From contig NZ_CP023689.1 in the NCBI RefSeq assembly GCF_008704715.1, positions 9,114,001 through 9,178,000 on the forward strand: a stretch of 64,000 nucleotides of DNA. The letters run 5' to 3'. The notes under the pieces are model-generated. The model worked only from the letters and a program-made list of their open reading frames with translations. It had not been told where the DNA came from and searched no databases. Positions 41,971 through 50,631 of this stretch are shown here, in pieces (the stretch's first letter is position 1; each line of letters starts with the position of its first letter). Both the position numbers and the translations under genes were made by a program. The DNA comes from Streptomyces chartreusis. Its GTDB lineage: Bacteria; Actinomycetota; Actinomycetes; Streptomycetales; Streptomycetaceae.

Positions 41971-42738
41971 ATGGACAAGGTCTTCAAGGCGCTGGCCGAC
42001 GACACGCGCAGACGGCTCCTGGACCGGCTGCACGAGGACAACGGGCAGACGCTGGGCGAGCTGTGCGCGCGCATCGACATGACACGTCAGTCGGTGACCC
42101 AGCACCTGGGCGTCCTGGAGGCGGCCAATCTGGTCAGCACGGTGTGGCGGGGGCGGGAGAAGCTGCACTACCTCAATCCGGTCCCGCTCCATGAGATCCA
42201 GGAGCGGTGGATCGACAAGTTCGAGAGCCCGCGCCTGCGCGTGCTCGGGGCCGTGAAACGACGAGCCGAGGAAGCCATGACCGACAAGCCCACATTCGTC
42301 TACGTCACCTACATCGAGAGCACGCCCGAGAAGGTCTGGGACGCCCTCACCGACGCCGACCTGACCGCCGCCTACTGGGGCCACAGCAATGTCTCGGACT
42401 GGCGGCCCGGTTCCCGCTGGGAGCACGTCCGCACCGACGGCTCGGGCATCGCCGACGTCGTCGGCGCCGTCGTGGAGAGCGAGCGTCCGACCCGGCTGGT
42501 CACCACCTGGGCGGCGCCGGACGAGGAGGGGCAGGAGGACAGGCACTCCCGGGTCACCTTCGACATCCGGCAGCACGCCGAGATCGTCCGGCTCACCGTG
42601 ACCCACGAGGACCTCGCGGACGAGGGCGAGCGTGCCGACGTGTCCTCCGGCTGGCCGGCGGTGCTGTCCAACCTCAAGTCGCTGCTGGAGACCGGCCATG
42701 TCCTGCCGCAGGAGCCGTGGCTGATGCCGGCGCACTGA
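41971..42738 (+). CDS. ArsR-family regulator fused to SRPBCC (AHSA1-like) domain
   Basis: A 255-residue fusion. Residues 1-95 are an ArsR winged helix (VFKALADDTRRRLLDRLHED, then LGELCARIDMTRQSVTQHLGVLEAANLV). Residues 105-255 are an AHSA1/SRPBCC ligand-binding domain (FVYVTYIESTPEKVWDALTDADLTAAYWG). The fused domain may sense a hydrophobic ligand. Such pairs usually occur as two adjacent genes; here they are one chain with no stop or frame change. The promoter contains a matching palindrome, implying autorepression. The start is either the ATG at 41971 (GAGAG site) or an in-frame GTG at 41947, which would coincide with the predicted transcript start and give a leaderless message. Confidence 0.88.
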   Translation: MDKVFKALADDTRRRLLDRLHEDNGQTLGELCARIDMTRQSVTQHLGVLEAANLVSTVWRGREKLHYLNPVPLHEIQERWIDKFESPRLRVLGAVKRRAEEAMTDKPTFVYVTYIESTPEKVWDALTDADLTAAYWGHSNVSDWRPGSRWEHVRTDGSGIADVVGAVVESERPTRLVTTWAAPDEEGQEDRHSRVTFDIRQHAEIVRLTVTHEDLADEGERADVSSGWPAVLSNLKSLLETGHVLPQEPWLMPAH

Positions 42739-42762
42739 GCGCGCCGTGGTCCGAGAGCACGA

Positions 42763-42794
42763 GAAGGCCGGTCCGCGGGTGCGGTCCGGCCTTC
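42763..42794. terminator. Bidirectional hairpin terminator
   Basis: Arms GAAGGCCGG (42763-42771) and CCGGCCTTC (42786-42794) form a 9-base-pair stem, with possible further pairing of GTCCGC-type bases inside. It lies between the convergent ArsR-SRPBCC and SPW-repeat genes. Confidence 0.75.
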
Positions 42795-42817
42795 GTGTCC
42801 GACTCTCCCGTGTGCCG

Positions 42818-43258
42818 CTACGGCCTCGGAGTGCTCTTGGCCGCCGCGCCGGCGCACATCAGCCCTAGGAGCACGGCCAGCGCGCCGATGATGATGTTGT
42901 TCACTATGACACCGGCGTCCGGGCTGTCACCGACCACCCACGGCGCGATGATCATCCAGACACCGATCGCGCAGCAGGCCCAGCTGAGGCCGTACATGCG
43001 TTCCGGGGCCCGGGTGAACCCGAGGGCCAGCAGGCCGATCGCTATCCCCACGATCAGGTTGTGGGTCACGAGCGGGGGCTGGCTCGCCGTGTAGTGGAGT
43101 ATCCAGGGGGACACGGCGCAGTACAGACCGAGCAGGAACACCGGTCCGTCCAAAAGCGTCACATCACGACCGCCGAGCATGCGGGCATAGCGCTCCCGCA
43201 TCTCCGATACATCGGGGTGGCTGGATATGTCACCTCTGGTGGGCGAGACGTTGGCCAT
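42818..43258 (-). CDS. SPW-repeat membrane protein
   Basis: A 146-residue integral membrane protein with four hydrophobic helices and two SPW-type repeats, SPWIL in the first half and APWVV in the second, each beginning a short amphipathic stretch before a helix. SPW proteins occur widely in actinobacteria and are functionally uncharacterised. The N-terminal 35 residues are cytoplasmic and charged. It is divergent from the lipid operon and could share its 228-base promoter region. Confidence 0.85.
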   Translation of the reverse strand: MANVSPTRGDISSHPDVSEMRERYARMLGGRDVTLLDGPVFLLGLYCAVSPWILHYTASQPPLVTHNLIVGIAIGLLALGFTRAPERMYGLSWACCAIGVWMIIAPWVVGDSPDAGVIVNNIIIGALAVLLGLMCAGAAAKSTPRP

Positions 43259-43486
43259 GACTCGTCTCCTTTGACTCGCAGGCCTGACCGCTACTGGTGC
43301 GGTGTGCGGTAAGCGCCGCCTCAGCCCATTCTGCGCTTATTTCTTCCTTATGTGTAGTGGTGAGAGGTCTGCGGGAGGTTGCGCCTCGCACCTGATCGCA
43401 GGAAGTTCCCCCACCGGCCAATCCGGCCCGCCCGCAGCTTCGGATTACGCGGGACAAGGCGATCGCAGCGGGTGGGAGGAGCAACG

Positions 43487-44794
43487 ATGGCGCCAGCGTC
43501 ACGGCCGGAGGATGCGGCGGGGGGCGGGTCCGGTGCGCGTCGGCGTACGGCCGTCGTGGGCAGCGGGATCGCGGGACTGACCGCGGCGCATGTGCTGGCC
43601 CGCGCCCATCACGTCACGCTGTACGAGGCCGACGACCGGCTCGGCGGACACGCCCACACCCATGAACTGACGTCGGGTGACGGCACCGTCCACCGGGTGG
43701 ACTCCGGCTTCATCGTGCACAACCGGCGCACCTACCCGCAGCTGCTGCGGCTCTTCGGCGAACTCGACGTCGCCACGCGGGAGTCGGAGATGAGCATGTC
43801 CGTGCGGTGCGAGGGCTGCGGCCTGGAGTACGCGGGCGCCCGCGGCCCCGCCGGACTGCTCGCCCGGCCCCGCAACGCCCTGCGCGGCACCTATCTGCGG
43901 ATGCTCGCCGAGGTCCCCGCCTTCCATCGCGCGGCCCGCCGGCTCCTCGCCCGCCCGGCCGAGGACACCTGCACCCTCGGCGAGTTCCTGGACCGGGAGG
44001 GCTTCTCGCCCTATTTCCGCAGCCACTTCATGACGCCGCTCGTCTCCGCGGTCTGGTCCTGCGACGCGGCGACCGCCGGACGCTACCCCGCCGCCTACCT
44101 GTTCCGCTTCCTCGACCACCACGGCATGCTCTCGATCGGCGGCTCACCCCAGTGGCGCACGGTGACCGGCGGCTCGCGGACCTACGTCGACCGGATCGCC
44201 GAGCGTCTCCACCAGGTGCGCACCGGTGCCCCCGTACACGCCGTGCGCCGGCACGCAGGCGGGGCCGACGTCACGACACGCGACGGCACCACCGAGTCGT
44301 ACGACTCCGTCGTGATCGCCGTACACCCCGACCAGGCCCTCACCCTCCTCGCCGACGCCTCCCCGGCGGAGAAGGAGGTGCTGGGGGCCTTCCGCTACTC
44401 GCGCAACGCCACGCTCCTGCACACCGACACGACACTGCTTCCGCGTGCCCGTGCCGCCCGCGCGTCGTGGAACTACCTGATGCCCTCGTGCCGGGCACCC
44501 GCCGACCGGGTCCGCGTCAGCTACGACATGAACCGCCTCCAGGGACTCGACACCCCGGAGACGTACGTGGTCACGCTCGGCGGCGAGGACCGCGTCGACC
44601 CGGCCCGGATCCGGGCCCGCATGGTCTACGAACACCCCGTCTACACGCCCGAGTCGGTCGCCGCGCAGCAGCGGCTGCCCGAACTGGACACCGCCGTCAC
44701 CGCGTTCGCCGGCGCCTACCACGGCTGGGGCTTCCACGAGGACGGCTGCCGCTCCGGAGTGACGGCCGCCGCGGCACTGGGGGTGCGATGGTGA
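43487..44794 (+). CDS. FAD-dependent amine-oxidase-type oxidoreductase (lipid operon gene 1)
   Basis: A 435-residue flavoprotein of the amine oxidase/phytoene-desaturase-like group. The FAD-binding motif VVGSGIAGLTAAH (residues 23-35) with YEADDRLGGHAHT gives the dinucleotide and ribose contacts, and the C-terminal FAGAYHGWGFHEDG closes the FAD site. It heads a five-gene operon whose members overlap by 4 to 7 bases. The same set (Rv0449c, Rv0448c, ufaA1, Rv0446c) accompanies sigK-rskA in M. tuberculosis. A lipid-modifying role, such as desaturation or oxidation of a methylated or cyclopropanated acyl chain, is inferred. GGGAGGAG precedes the ATG. Confidence 0.87.
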   Translation: MAPASRPEDAAGGGSGARRRTAVVGSGIAGLTAAHVLARAHHVTLYEADDRLGGHAHTHELTSGDGTVHRVDSGFIVHNRRTYPQLLRLFGELDVATRESEMSMSVRCEGCGLEYAGARGPAGLLARPRNALRGTYLRMLAEVPAFHRAARRLLARPAEDTCTLGEFLDREGFSPYFRSHFMTPLVSAVWSCDAATAGRYPAAYLFRFLDHHGMLSIGGSPQWRTVTGGSRTYVDRIAERLHQVRTGAPVHAVRRHAGGADVTTRDGTTESYDSVVIAVHPDQALTLLADASPAEKEVLGAFRYSRNATLLHTDTTLLPRARAARASWNYLMPSCRAPADRVRVSYDMNRLQGLDTPETYVVTLGGEDRVDPARIRARMVYEHPVYTPESVAAQQRLPELDTAVTAFAGAYHGWGFHEDGCRSGVTAAAALGVRW

Positions 44795-45522
44795 CGGCGA
44801 CCCCGGCCCTGTACTCCTGCGCGATCACGCATGTGCGCACGGCGCCCACCCGGTACGGGCTGCGGCACCGCACCTACATGTGGCTGATCGACCCCGACCG
44901 GCCGCCTCGACTCCCGTACGCGGTACGGGCGTTGGCGCGCTTCGACCCGCGCGACCACTTCGACGGCACACAGCCCTCCATCCGGGCCGGGCTCGACAAG
45001 TACCTCGCCGACCGCGGTGTCGACCTGCGCGGCGGGCGCGTGGTCATGCTCACCCACGCGCGCGTATTCGGGTACGTCTTCAACCCCCTCACCCTCTACT
45101 GGTGTCACGACCCCGACGGCCGGCCGCGCTGCGTGGTCGCCGAGGTCCACAACACGTACGGCGAACGGCACTGCTACCTCCTCCGCCCGGACGCGGAGGA
45201 CGTCGCGTACACCGGCAAGGAGTTCTACGTCTCGCCGTTCTTCCCCGTCGACGGCCGCTACCGCATGCGCGTTCCGGCGCCCGACCGCCGGCTCGACCTC
45301 ACCGTGCGCCTGGACCGTGCGGGCGGCCGGCCCTTCACCGCAACCGTTCGCGGCCTGCGCCGGGAAGTGACGACCGGCACGCTGCTCCGGCTGGCGCTAC
45401 GTCACCCGTGGTCCACGGCCGCGGTGTCGGCGGCCATCCGGATGCACGGCATCCGCCTGTACCTGCGGGGACTGCCCGTCCAGCCCCGCCCCCGCCACCG
45501 GACTCCGGAGAATGTGAAATGA
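44788..45522 (+). CDS. DUF1365 family protein (lipid operon gene 2)
   Basis: A 244-residue DUF1365 protein, a family nearly always encoded between an FAD oxidoreductase and a cyclopropane-fatty-acid-synthase-type methyltransferase. Family features include the opening LYSCAITHVRTAPTRYGLRHRTYMWLID, VMLTHARVFGYVFNPLTLYWCH, and KEFYVSPFFPVDGRYRMR. The FNPL and SPF segments are the most conserved. The biochemical function is unknown; membrane-lipid methylation is the consistent context. The gene begins 7 bases before the previous stop and its stop overlaps the next start by ATGA. Confidence 0.87.
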   Translation: MVTATPALYSCAITHVRTAPTRYGLRHRTYMWLIDPDRPPRLPYAVRALARFDPRDHFDGTQPSIRAGLDKYLADRGVDLRGGRVVMLTHARVFGYVFNPLTLYWCHDPDGRPRCVVAEVHNTYGERHCYLLRPDAEDVAYTGKEFYVSPFFPVDGRYRMRVPAPDRRLDLTVRLDRAGGRPFTATVRGLRREVTTGTLLRLALRHPWSTAAVSAAIRMHGIRLYLRGLPVQPRPRHRTPENVK

Positions 45523-46865
45523 GAGCCGCCGAGCCCCGCTCCGCCGCCGAGCAGGGGGACGCCCCCACGGGCGACCTCGACGCCGAACACCCCAGCGCCG
45601 ACGCCGACGCGGAACGCCCTGGCGCCACGCCCGCCGACCCCGATGCCGACCCCACCCGGCTCGACGTGCCGGCCCCACCCGCAGCCACCTGGCCCCGGAC
45701 CTCGCTGACCCGTGCCGTGGTGCGCCGGGCCCTGCGCGAGCTGCCCCTGCAAGCCCGCTTCGCCGGAACGGGCAGCGTCGGCAAGGGCGGACCCCTGCTG
45801 GACGTCCACGATCCGGACGCCTTCCACCGACGCATCGGATCCCAGGGGCTGATCGGATTCGGCGAGTCCTACATGGCGGGTGAGTGGGACGCGCCCGACC
45901 CGGTCGGCGTCCTCACCGTGCTGGCCGCCCACGCGGCCGAACTGGTCCCGGCCACGTTGCAGCGCCTGCGCGGCCTGTGGGCCCTGCGCCAGCCGCCGAG
46001 CCGCCGCAACACACCCGATCACGCCCGGGACAACATCAGCCACCACTACGACCTGTCCAACGAACTGTTCGCCCTCTTCCTGGACGACACCCTCACCTAC
46101 TCCTCGGCGCTCTTCCGCGGCTTCCCCGCCCACTGGGACCTGCTCGCCGCCGCCCAGCACCGCAAGATCGACCGGCTGCTCGACCTGGCCGAGGTCGGCG
46201 GCGGCACCCGGCTGCTGGAGATCGGCACCGGCTGGGGCGAACTGGCGATCCGGGCCGCCGCCCGTGGCGCGCATGTCACCTCGCTGACCCTCTCCCGGGA
46301 ACAGCGCGACCTGGCCCGTGAGCGGGTCCGCGAGGCGGGCCTGGGCGAGCGCGTCGCGATAGAGCTGTGCGACTACCGGGAGGCACGCGGCAGCTACGAC
46401 GCCGTGGTGAGCGTCGAGATGCTGGAGGCGGTCGGCGAGGAGTTCTGGCCGGTGTACTTCCGCACCCTGGACGAGCGGCTCGTTCCCGGCGGACGTGCCG
46501 CGTTCCAGGTCATCACCATGCCGCACGAGCGGATGCTGGCCAGCCGGAACACCCACACCTGGATCCAGAAGTACATCTTCCCCGGCGGCCTGCTGCCCTC
46601 CGCGAAGGCCATCGAATGGACCGTCCGGGACCACACCCGGCTCGCCGTCACCCGCCGCGAGGGCTTCGGCGCGCACTACGCCGAGACGCTGCGCCTGTGG
46701 CGCGAACGGTTCACCGAGCGCGCGGACGAGGTGGCCGGCCTCGGCTTCGACGAGACCTTCCGGCGCATGTGGACCTTCTACCTGGCCTACTCCGAGGCCG
46801 GATTCCGCTCCGGATACCTCGACGTCCAGCAGTACCTGTGCACGAAGGAGGACCTCGCCCGATGA
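45519..46865 (+). CDS. Cyclopropane-fatty-acid-synthase-type methyltransferase 1 (UfaA1-like)
   Basis: A 448-residue SAM-dependent methyltransferase of the CFA synthase family, which adds a methylene or methyl group to the double bond of phospholipid acyl chains. After a disordered acidic N-terminus (1-58) comes a substrate-binding region, the signature SHHYDLSNELFALFLDD (174-190) and the SAM loop LLEIGTGWGELA (232-243). The position that is Cys139 in E. coli Cfa reads Ser here (YSSALF), while the sister enzyme downstream keeps Cys. The segment resembles UfaA1, implicated in tuberculostearic acid formation. The start overlaps the DUF1365 stop. Confidence 0.87.
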   Translation: MRAAEPRSAAEQGDAPTGDLDAEHPSADADAERPGATPADPDADPTRLDVPAPPAATWPRTSLTRAVVRRALRELPLQARFAGTGSVGKGGPLLDVHDPDAFHRRIGSQGLIGFGESYMAGEWDAPDPVGVLTVLAAHAAELVPATLQRLRGLWALRQPPSRRNTPDHARDNISHHYDLSNELFALFLDDTLTYSSALFRGFPAHWDLLAAAQHRKIDRLLDLAEVGGGTRLLEIGTGWGELAIRAAARGAHVTSLTLSREQRDLARERVREAGLGERVAIELCDYREARGSYDAVVSVEMLEAVGEEFWPVYFRTLDERLVPGGRAAFQVITMPHERMLASRNTHTWIQKYIFPGGLLPSAKAIEWTVRDHTRLAVTRREGFGAHYAETLRLWRERFTERADEVAGLGFDETFRRMWTFYLAYSEAGFRSGYLDVQQYLCTKEDLAR

Positions 46866-48223
46866 CCACCGCCGGAACCGACCGAGACGAGCCGACCCCC
46901 CGAACCGACCGGCCGGGCCCCGCCCCGGACGACCGGCCGGGTGTCGCCCACCGGCTCGCCGCCCTGGCCGGAGAAGCGCTCGGCGGCCCGTTGCCGGTGC
47001 GGCTGCGCGCCTGGGACGGCAGCGAGGCCGGCCCGGCCGACGGGCCCGTGGCCGTCGTACGTTCCCGGCGCGCCCTGCGGCGACTGCTGTGGGCACCCGG
47101 CGAGCTGGGCCTGGCCCAGGCGTACGTGACCGGTGACCTCGACGTCGAGGGCGACCTGGCGCAGGCGCTGCGCATCATGTGGGCTGCGGCCCGGGACCAT
47201 GGCTCGCACGCCCCACGGCTCACCCTCGCAGGCCGGGCCCGGGCGGTCGGCACGGCCGTACGGCTCGGTGCCGTCGGTCCCCGTCCGGCCGCGCCGCCGT
47301 CCCAGGCACGCCTGCGCGGCCGCCTGCACAGCAAGTCCCGCGACCGGGACGCCATCAGCCACCACTACGACCTGTCCAACGACTTCTACCGGCTCCTCCT
47401 CGACGACACCATGGCCTACTCCTGCGGCTACTGGGCGAGCGACGACCCCGGCTTCGGTTCCGCCGACGCCCAGCGGGCCAAGCTGGAACTGATCTGCCGC
47501 AAGCTGGCCGTCGTGCCCGGCGCCCGGCTGCTCGACATCGGCTGCGGCTGGGGCTCCCTCACGCTGCACGCGGCCGAACGGCACAAGGCGCAGGTCACCG
47601 CCGTCACCCTGGCCGCGGAGCAGGCCGCGTACGTGCGGGAACAGGTGCGTGAACGCCGCCTGGAGCACCGGGTCGAGGTCGTGTGCCAGGACTACCGGGA
47701 CATCACGGGCGGCGACTACGACGCGGTCGCCACCGTCGAGATGGGCGAGCACGTCGGCGACGCCGAGTACCCGGCCTTCGCCGCCGCCCTGCACCGGCTC
47801 GTCCGGCCCCAGGGGCGCGTGCTGGTGCAGCAGATGTCGCGCGCGGGCAACGCACCGGGCGGCGGCGCCTTCATCGAGGCATACATCGCCCCCGACATGC
47901 ACATGCGACCGCTCGGCGACACCGCCGGGCTCTTGGAGCGCGCCGGGCTGGAGGTGCGGCACATCGAATCGCTGCGCGAGCACTACGTGCGCACGGTCGC
48001 GGCGTGGCAGCGCACCCTGGAGGAACGCTGGGACGACGTCGTACGGATGACCGGCGAGGAGACGGCACGCGTATGGCGGCTGTACCTGGCCGGCGGCGCA
48101 CTCGCCTTCGAGGAGGGGCGTATGGGCGTCGACCAGATCCTGAGCGTTCGCCCGAATCCGCGCGGCGGCAGTGGCATGCCGCTGTCGCCGGAGCACTGGT
48201 ACGCGGGGCTGGACCGGTCGTGA
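46862..48223 (+). CDS. Cyclopropane-fatty-acid-synthase-type methyltransferase 2
   Basis: A 453-residue paralogue of the preceding enzyme. The SAM loop is LLDIGCGWGSLT (223-234) and the acyl-chain signature HYDLSNDFYRLLLDD (168-182) is followed by YSCGYW, retaining the conserved Cys of classical CFA synthases. The N-terminal 30 residues are charged and disordered, then come an SCP2-like lipid-binding segment (VAVVRSRRALRRLLWAPGELGLAQAYVTGDLDVEG) and the methyltransferase domain. Two such enzymes in one operon suggests sequential or alternative modifications, for example methyl addition versus cyclopropanation. It joins both neighbours by 4-base overlaps. Confidence 0.88.
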   Translation: MTTAGTDRDEPTPRTDRPGPAPDDRPGVAHRLAALAGEALGGPLPVRLRAWDGSEAGPADGPVAVVRSRRALRRLLWAPGELGLAQAYVTGDLDVEGDLAQALRIMWAAARDHGSHAPRLTLAGRARAVGTAVRLGAVGPRPAAPPSQARLRGRLHSKSRDRDAISHHYDLSNDFYRLLLDDTMAYSCGYWASDDPGFGSADAQRAKLELICRKLAVVPGARLLDIGCGWGSLTLHAAERHKAQVTAVTLAAEQAAYVREQVRERRLEHRVEVVCQDYRDITGGDYDAVATVEMGEHVGDAEYPAFAAALHRLVRPQGRVLVQQMSRAGNAPGGGAFIEAYIAPDMHMRPLGDTAGLLERAGLEVRHIESLREHYVRTVAAWQRTLEERWDDVVRMTGEETARVWRLYLAGGALAFEEGRMGVDQILSVRPNPRGGSGMPLSPEHWYAGLDRS

Positions 48224-49026
48224 ACGGCCTCGACTGGGGCGCCTTCGCCCTCAACCTGCTCTGGGCCGCGGCCGCCGTCCTCGCCGTCATGCTGGTCACC
48301 TTCGCCGTGGCCGTACGTCTGGGCGTCCACCGCGTGGTCGACATCGCCTGGGGCGCCGCGTTCGGAGCGGTCGCCGTCGTGACCTTCGTGGCGTCGGCCG
48401 GGGACGGGGACCTCGGGCGCCGGGTCCTGGTCACCGCCCTGACGGTGGTGTGGGGGCTGCGGCTCGCCGTGCACATCGCCCGCCGGGGGCACGGCGACGG
48501 CGAGGACCCGCGCTACGACGCCCTGCTGGCGAAGGTGCCCGGGAACCGCGACCTGTACGCGCTGCGCGTCGTGTACCTGCTCCAGGGCGCACTGGTGCTG
48601 CTCGTGTCGCTCCCGGTCCAGGCCGCCCAGTACGTACCGGCGGACATGACGGCCTTCGCCTGGGCCGGCACCGCGCTCTGGGCGGTGGGCCTGTTCTTCG
48701 AAGCCGTCGGGGACGCCCAGCTGGCCCGCTTCAAGGCGGATCCCGCTCACCGAGGCCGGATCATGGACCGGGGGCTGTGGCGCTACACCCGGCACCCCAA
48801 CTACTTCGGGGACTTCTGCGTCTGGTGGGGGCTGTTCCTGATCGCCTGCGACTCGGGCGCGGCGGCCCTGGTGTCCGTCGTCTCCCCGCTGGTGATGACC
48901 TTCCTGCTCGTCCGCGGGAGCGGGAAGCCGCTGCTGGAGCGGCACATGAGCGAACGTCCGGGATACGCCGAGTACGTCGCCCGTACGAGCGGATTCTTCC
49001 CTTGGCCGCCGCGTCGCCGTGTATGA
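48220..49026 (+). CDS. DUF1295 (steroid 5-alpha-reductase-like) membrane protein (lipid operon gene 5)
   Basis: A 268-residue membrane protein of the DUF1295/steroid 5-alpha-reductase superfamily with about six or seven helices. The signature near the C-terminus, GLWRYTRHPNYFGDFCVWWGLFL, and RPGYAEYVARTSGFFPWPP match the NADPH-binding half of such reductases. It probably reduces a double bond in a modified lipid, or acts as an isoprenylcysteine-methyltransferase-like enzyme. It starts with GTG overlapping the previous TGA and ends the operon, facing the anti-sigma gene 26 bases away. The homologue Rv0446c lies beside sigK in mycobacteria. Confidence 0.87.
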   Translation: MNGLDWGAFALNLLWAAAAVLAVMLVTFAVAVRLGVHRVVDIAWGAAFGAVAVVTFVASAGDGDLGRRVLVTALTVVWGLRLAVHIARRGHGDGEDPRYDALLAKVPGNRDLYALRVVYLLQGALVLLVSLPVQAAQYVPADMTAFAWAGTALWAVGLFFEAVGDAQLARFKADPAHRGRIMDRGLWRYTRHPNYFGDFCVWWGLFLIACDSGAAALVSVVSPLVMTFLLVRGSGKPLLERHMSERPGYAEYVARTSGFFPWPPRRRV

Positions 49027-49052
49027 CGGACCGCCCGCGACGGACCGGCGTG

Positions 49053-49802
49053 TCAGGCCGGGAAGTCCATCACTGCGACCGGTGGCGAGGTGGGTTCCGG
49101 CGAGCCGCCCGCCGGTTCCACCGTGATGCCCATGCCGTCCGCCCCGTCCAGGGCGCCCTGGAGCAGCACCGACTGGTCGGCCCGGCGCGGGTCCATCAGA
49201 CCGGCGGGCCGCATGGTGCCGCGGTCGTCGAACCACAGCTGGTAGACCTTGCCGCGCGGCGGCTCCGCCATGCCGGAGCTGACGAACACGGCCTTGTCCA
49301 GGCTCCGGGACACCACCACCGCACCGGTCGCACCGCCCGCCAGCCGGGCCGTACCGGTGCGCGCGTCGGGAGCGGTGAGCACGGCGGCCAGCTCGTCGGC
49401 GCTCGCCCGTGCCTGGCGGGCCTCGGCCCGCGCGTCCCCGGCACGATCGCGCTGCCACACGGCGACGCCGCCCAGCCCGGCGGCGGCGAGACAGGCGGCC
49501 AACGCCCACCGGGACGACCGGCGCGCCCGCGCCCCGAACCGGCCGGCACGGGCGGTGGAGGCCGACACCGGCCTCTCCTGCCGTACGGCGGCTATGCGGT
49601 GCAGTACCTGCTCCCGCATCTCCGGCGGCATCGGCCCGGCCGTCGCGAGGCCGAGCCTGGCCGCGGTCGCGGTGAACTCGGCGACCTCCTGCGCGCAGGC
49701 CTCGCAGTCCGCGAGATGCCGCTCGAAGGCGGCCCGCTCGTCGTGGGGGAGGGCGTGCAGGGCGTAGGCACCGGACAGCGTGTGCAGCTCGGCGGTGATC
49801 AC
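49053..49802 (-). CDS. rskA: RskA-type anti-sigma factor
   Basis: A 249-residue single-pass anti-sigma factor. The cytoplasmic part has the zinc-type anti-sigma pattern HLADCEAC (His29, Cys33, Cys36). A transmembrane helix lies at about 96-115 (WALAACLAAAGLGGVAVW). The extracellular C-terminal RskA domain carries VYQLWFDDRGTMRPAGLMD. In mycobacteria RskA holds SigK inactive until regulated cleavage. Here it overlaps the sigK stop by GTGA, so the two are made together. Symbol assigned by family and pairing. Confidence 0.85.
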   Translation of the reverse strand: MITAELHTLSGAYALHALPHDERAAFERHLADCEACAQEVAEFTATAARLGLATAGPMPPEMREQVLHRIAAVRQERPVSASTARAGRFGARARRSSRWALAACLAAAGLGGVAVWQRDRAGDARAEARQARASADELAAVLTAPDARTGTARLAGGATGAVVVSRSLDKAVFVSSGMAEPPRGKVYQLWFDDRGTMRPAGLMDPRRADQSVLLQGALDGADGMGITVEPAGGSPEPTSPPVAVMDFPA

Positions 49803-50383
49803 ACGGTCACCCCCAGACAGTCACGCAGCCGGACGAGGCCGTCGCGCAGCCGCGTCTTGACCGTGCCGAGCGGCAGCGCGAGGGTCTCGGCGACCTGGCG
49901 GTACGTCAGCCCCCGGTAGTACGCGAGCGTGACGGCCTGCTTCTGGAGGTCCGTGAGGGTCCGCAGACAGCGCCGCACCTGCTCCCGCTCCAGACGTGCC
50001 TCGACCTGCTCGGTCACGTGGTCGTACTCGGGCAACCGGTCGAGCAGCGCGGCCTTGTGCTCCCGCGCAGCGGCGGCCTCCACCGACCGCACCCGGTCCA
50101 CGGCCCGCCGGTGCGCGAGCGTCAGGATCCAGTTCACGGGGGTGCCGCGGTCGGGCCGGTACCGGGGAGCCGTCCGCCACACCTCCACCAGCACCTCCTG
50201 GGCCACCTCCTCCGACTGGGCCCGGTCGCGCAGCACGCTGCGGACCACCCCGTGGACGGGGCTCGCCACGGAGTCGTACAGCGCGGCGAACGCGTCCTGG
50301 TCGCCCAGGGCCACCCGCTGCACCAGTTCCGCCAGATCGGGCTTTGACGACGGGTTCGGGCCGATGTACACGGCTTCTTTCAC
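49799..50383 (-). CDS. sigK: ECF sigma factor, SigK type
   Basis: A 194-residue ECF sigma factor of the SigK (ECF19) group. Region 2 covers about 15-90 (DAFAALYDSVASPVHGVVRSVL, then GTPVNWILTLAHRRAVDRVR) and region 4 about 130-190 (LTDLQKQAVTLAYYRGLTYRQVAETLALPLGTVKTRL). It begins with GTG, with GGAGG seven bases upstream, and is followed by overlapping rskA. Its probable targets include the convergent lipid operon, by analogy with the M. tuberculosis locus where sigK-rskA adjoins the same genes. It is co-directional with the LitS-type sigma gene 248 bases upstream. Confidence 0.87.
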   Translation of the reverse strand: MKEAVYIGPNPSSKPDLAELVQRVALGDQDAFAALYDSVASPVHGVVRSVLRDRAQSEEVAQEVLVEVWRTAPRYRPDRGTPVNWILTLAHRRAVDRVRSVEAAAAREHKAALLDRLPEYDHVTEQVEARLEREQVRRCLRTLTDLQKQAVTLAYYRGLTYRQVAETLALPLGTVKTRLRDGLVRLRDCLGVTV

Positions 50384-50631
50384 GAGGGGTCCTCCGGGAG
50401 TGGGACATGGCCGCGGCTGTGGCCTGCCCGGCGGCCTGCCCGGCCGCCGGGCCGAACGACGGAGCGGCTGCCGGCGGACGTCCGACGGCAGGCCCGCCCC
50501 CGAGGAGCGCCGATTCTCCCCGGGGGCGAGCGGGGGAGCGGGGCCTGCTCCCCGGGTGCGGCGCGAGGGGATGCGCCGCTCGATGTGGCTTTGTGTTGGT
50601 CGTGCGCGCCACCGACGTGCCGGCGTGCCGT

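Noticed and set aside
43418-43447. SigK-type promoter before the lipid operon (CCAATCC, 16 bases, CGGATTA)
   Set aside because: It only loosely resembles the mycobacterial SigK consensus I remember, and I could not find the same pair before sigK, so I do not annotate it.
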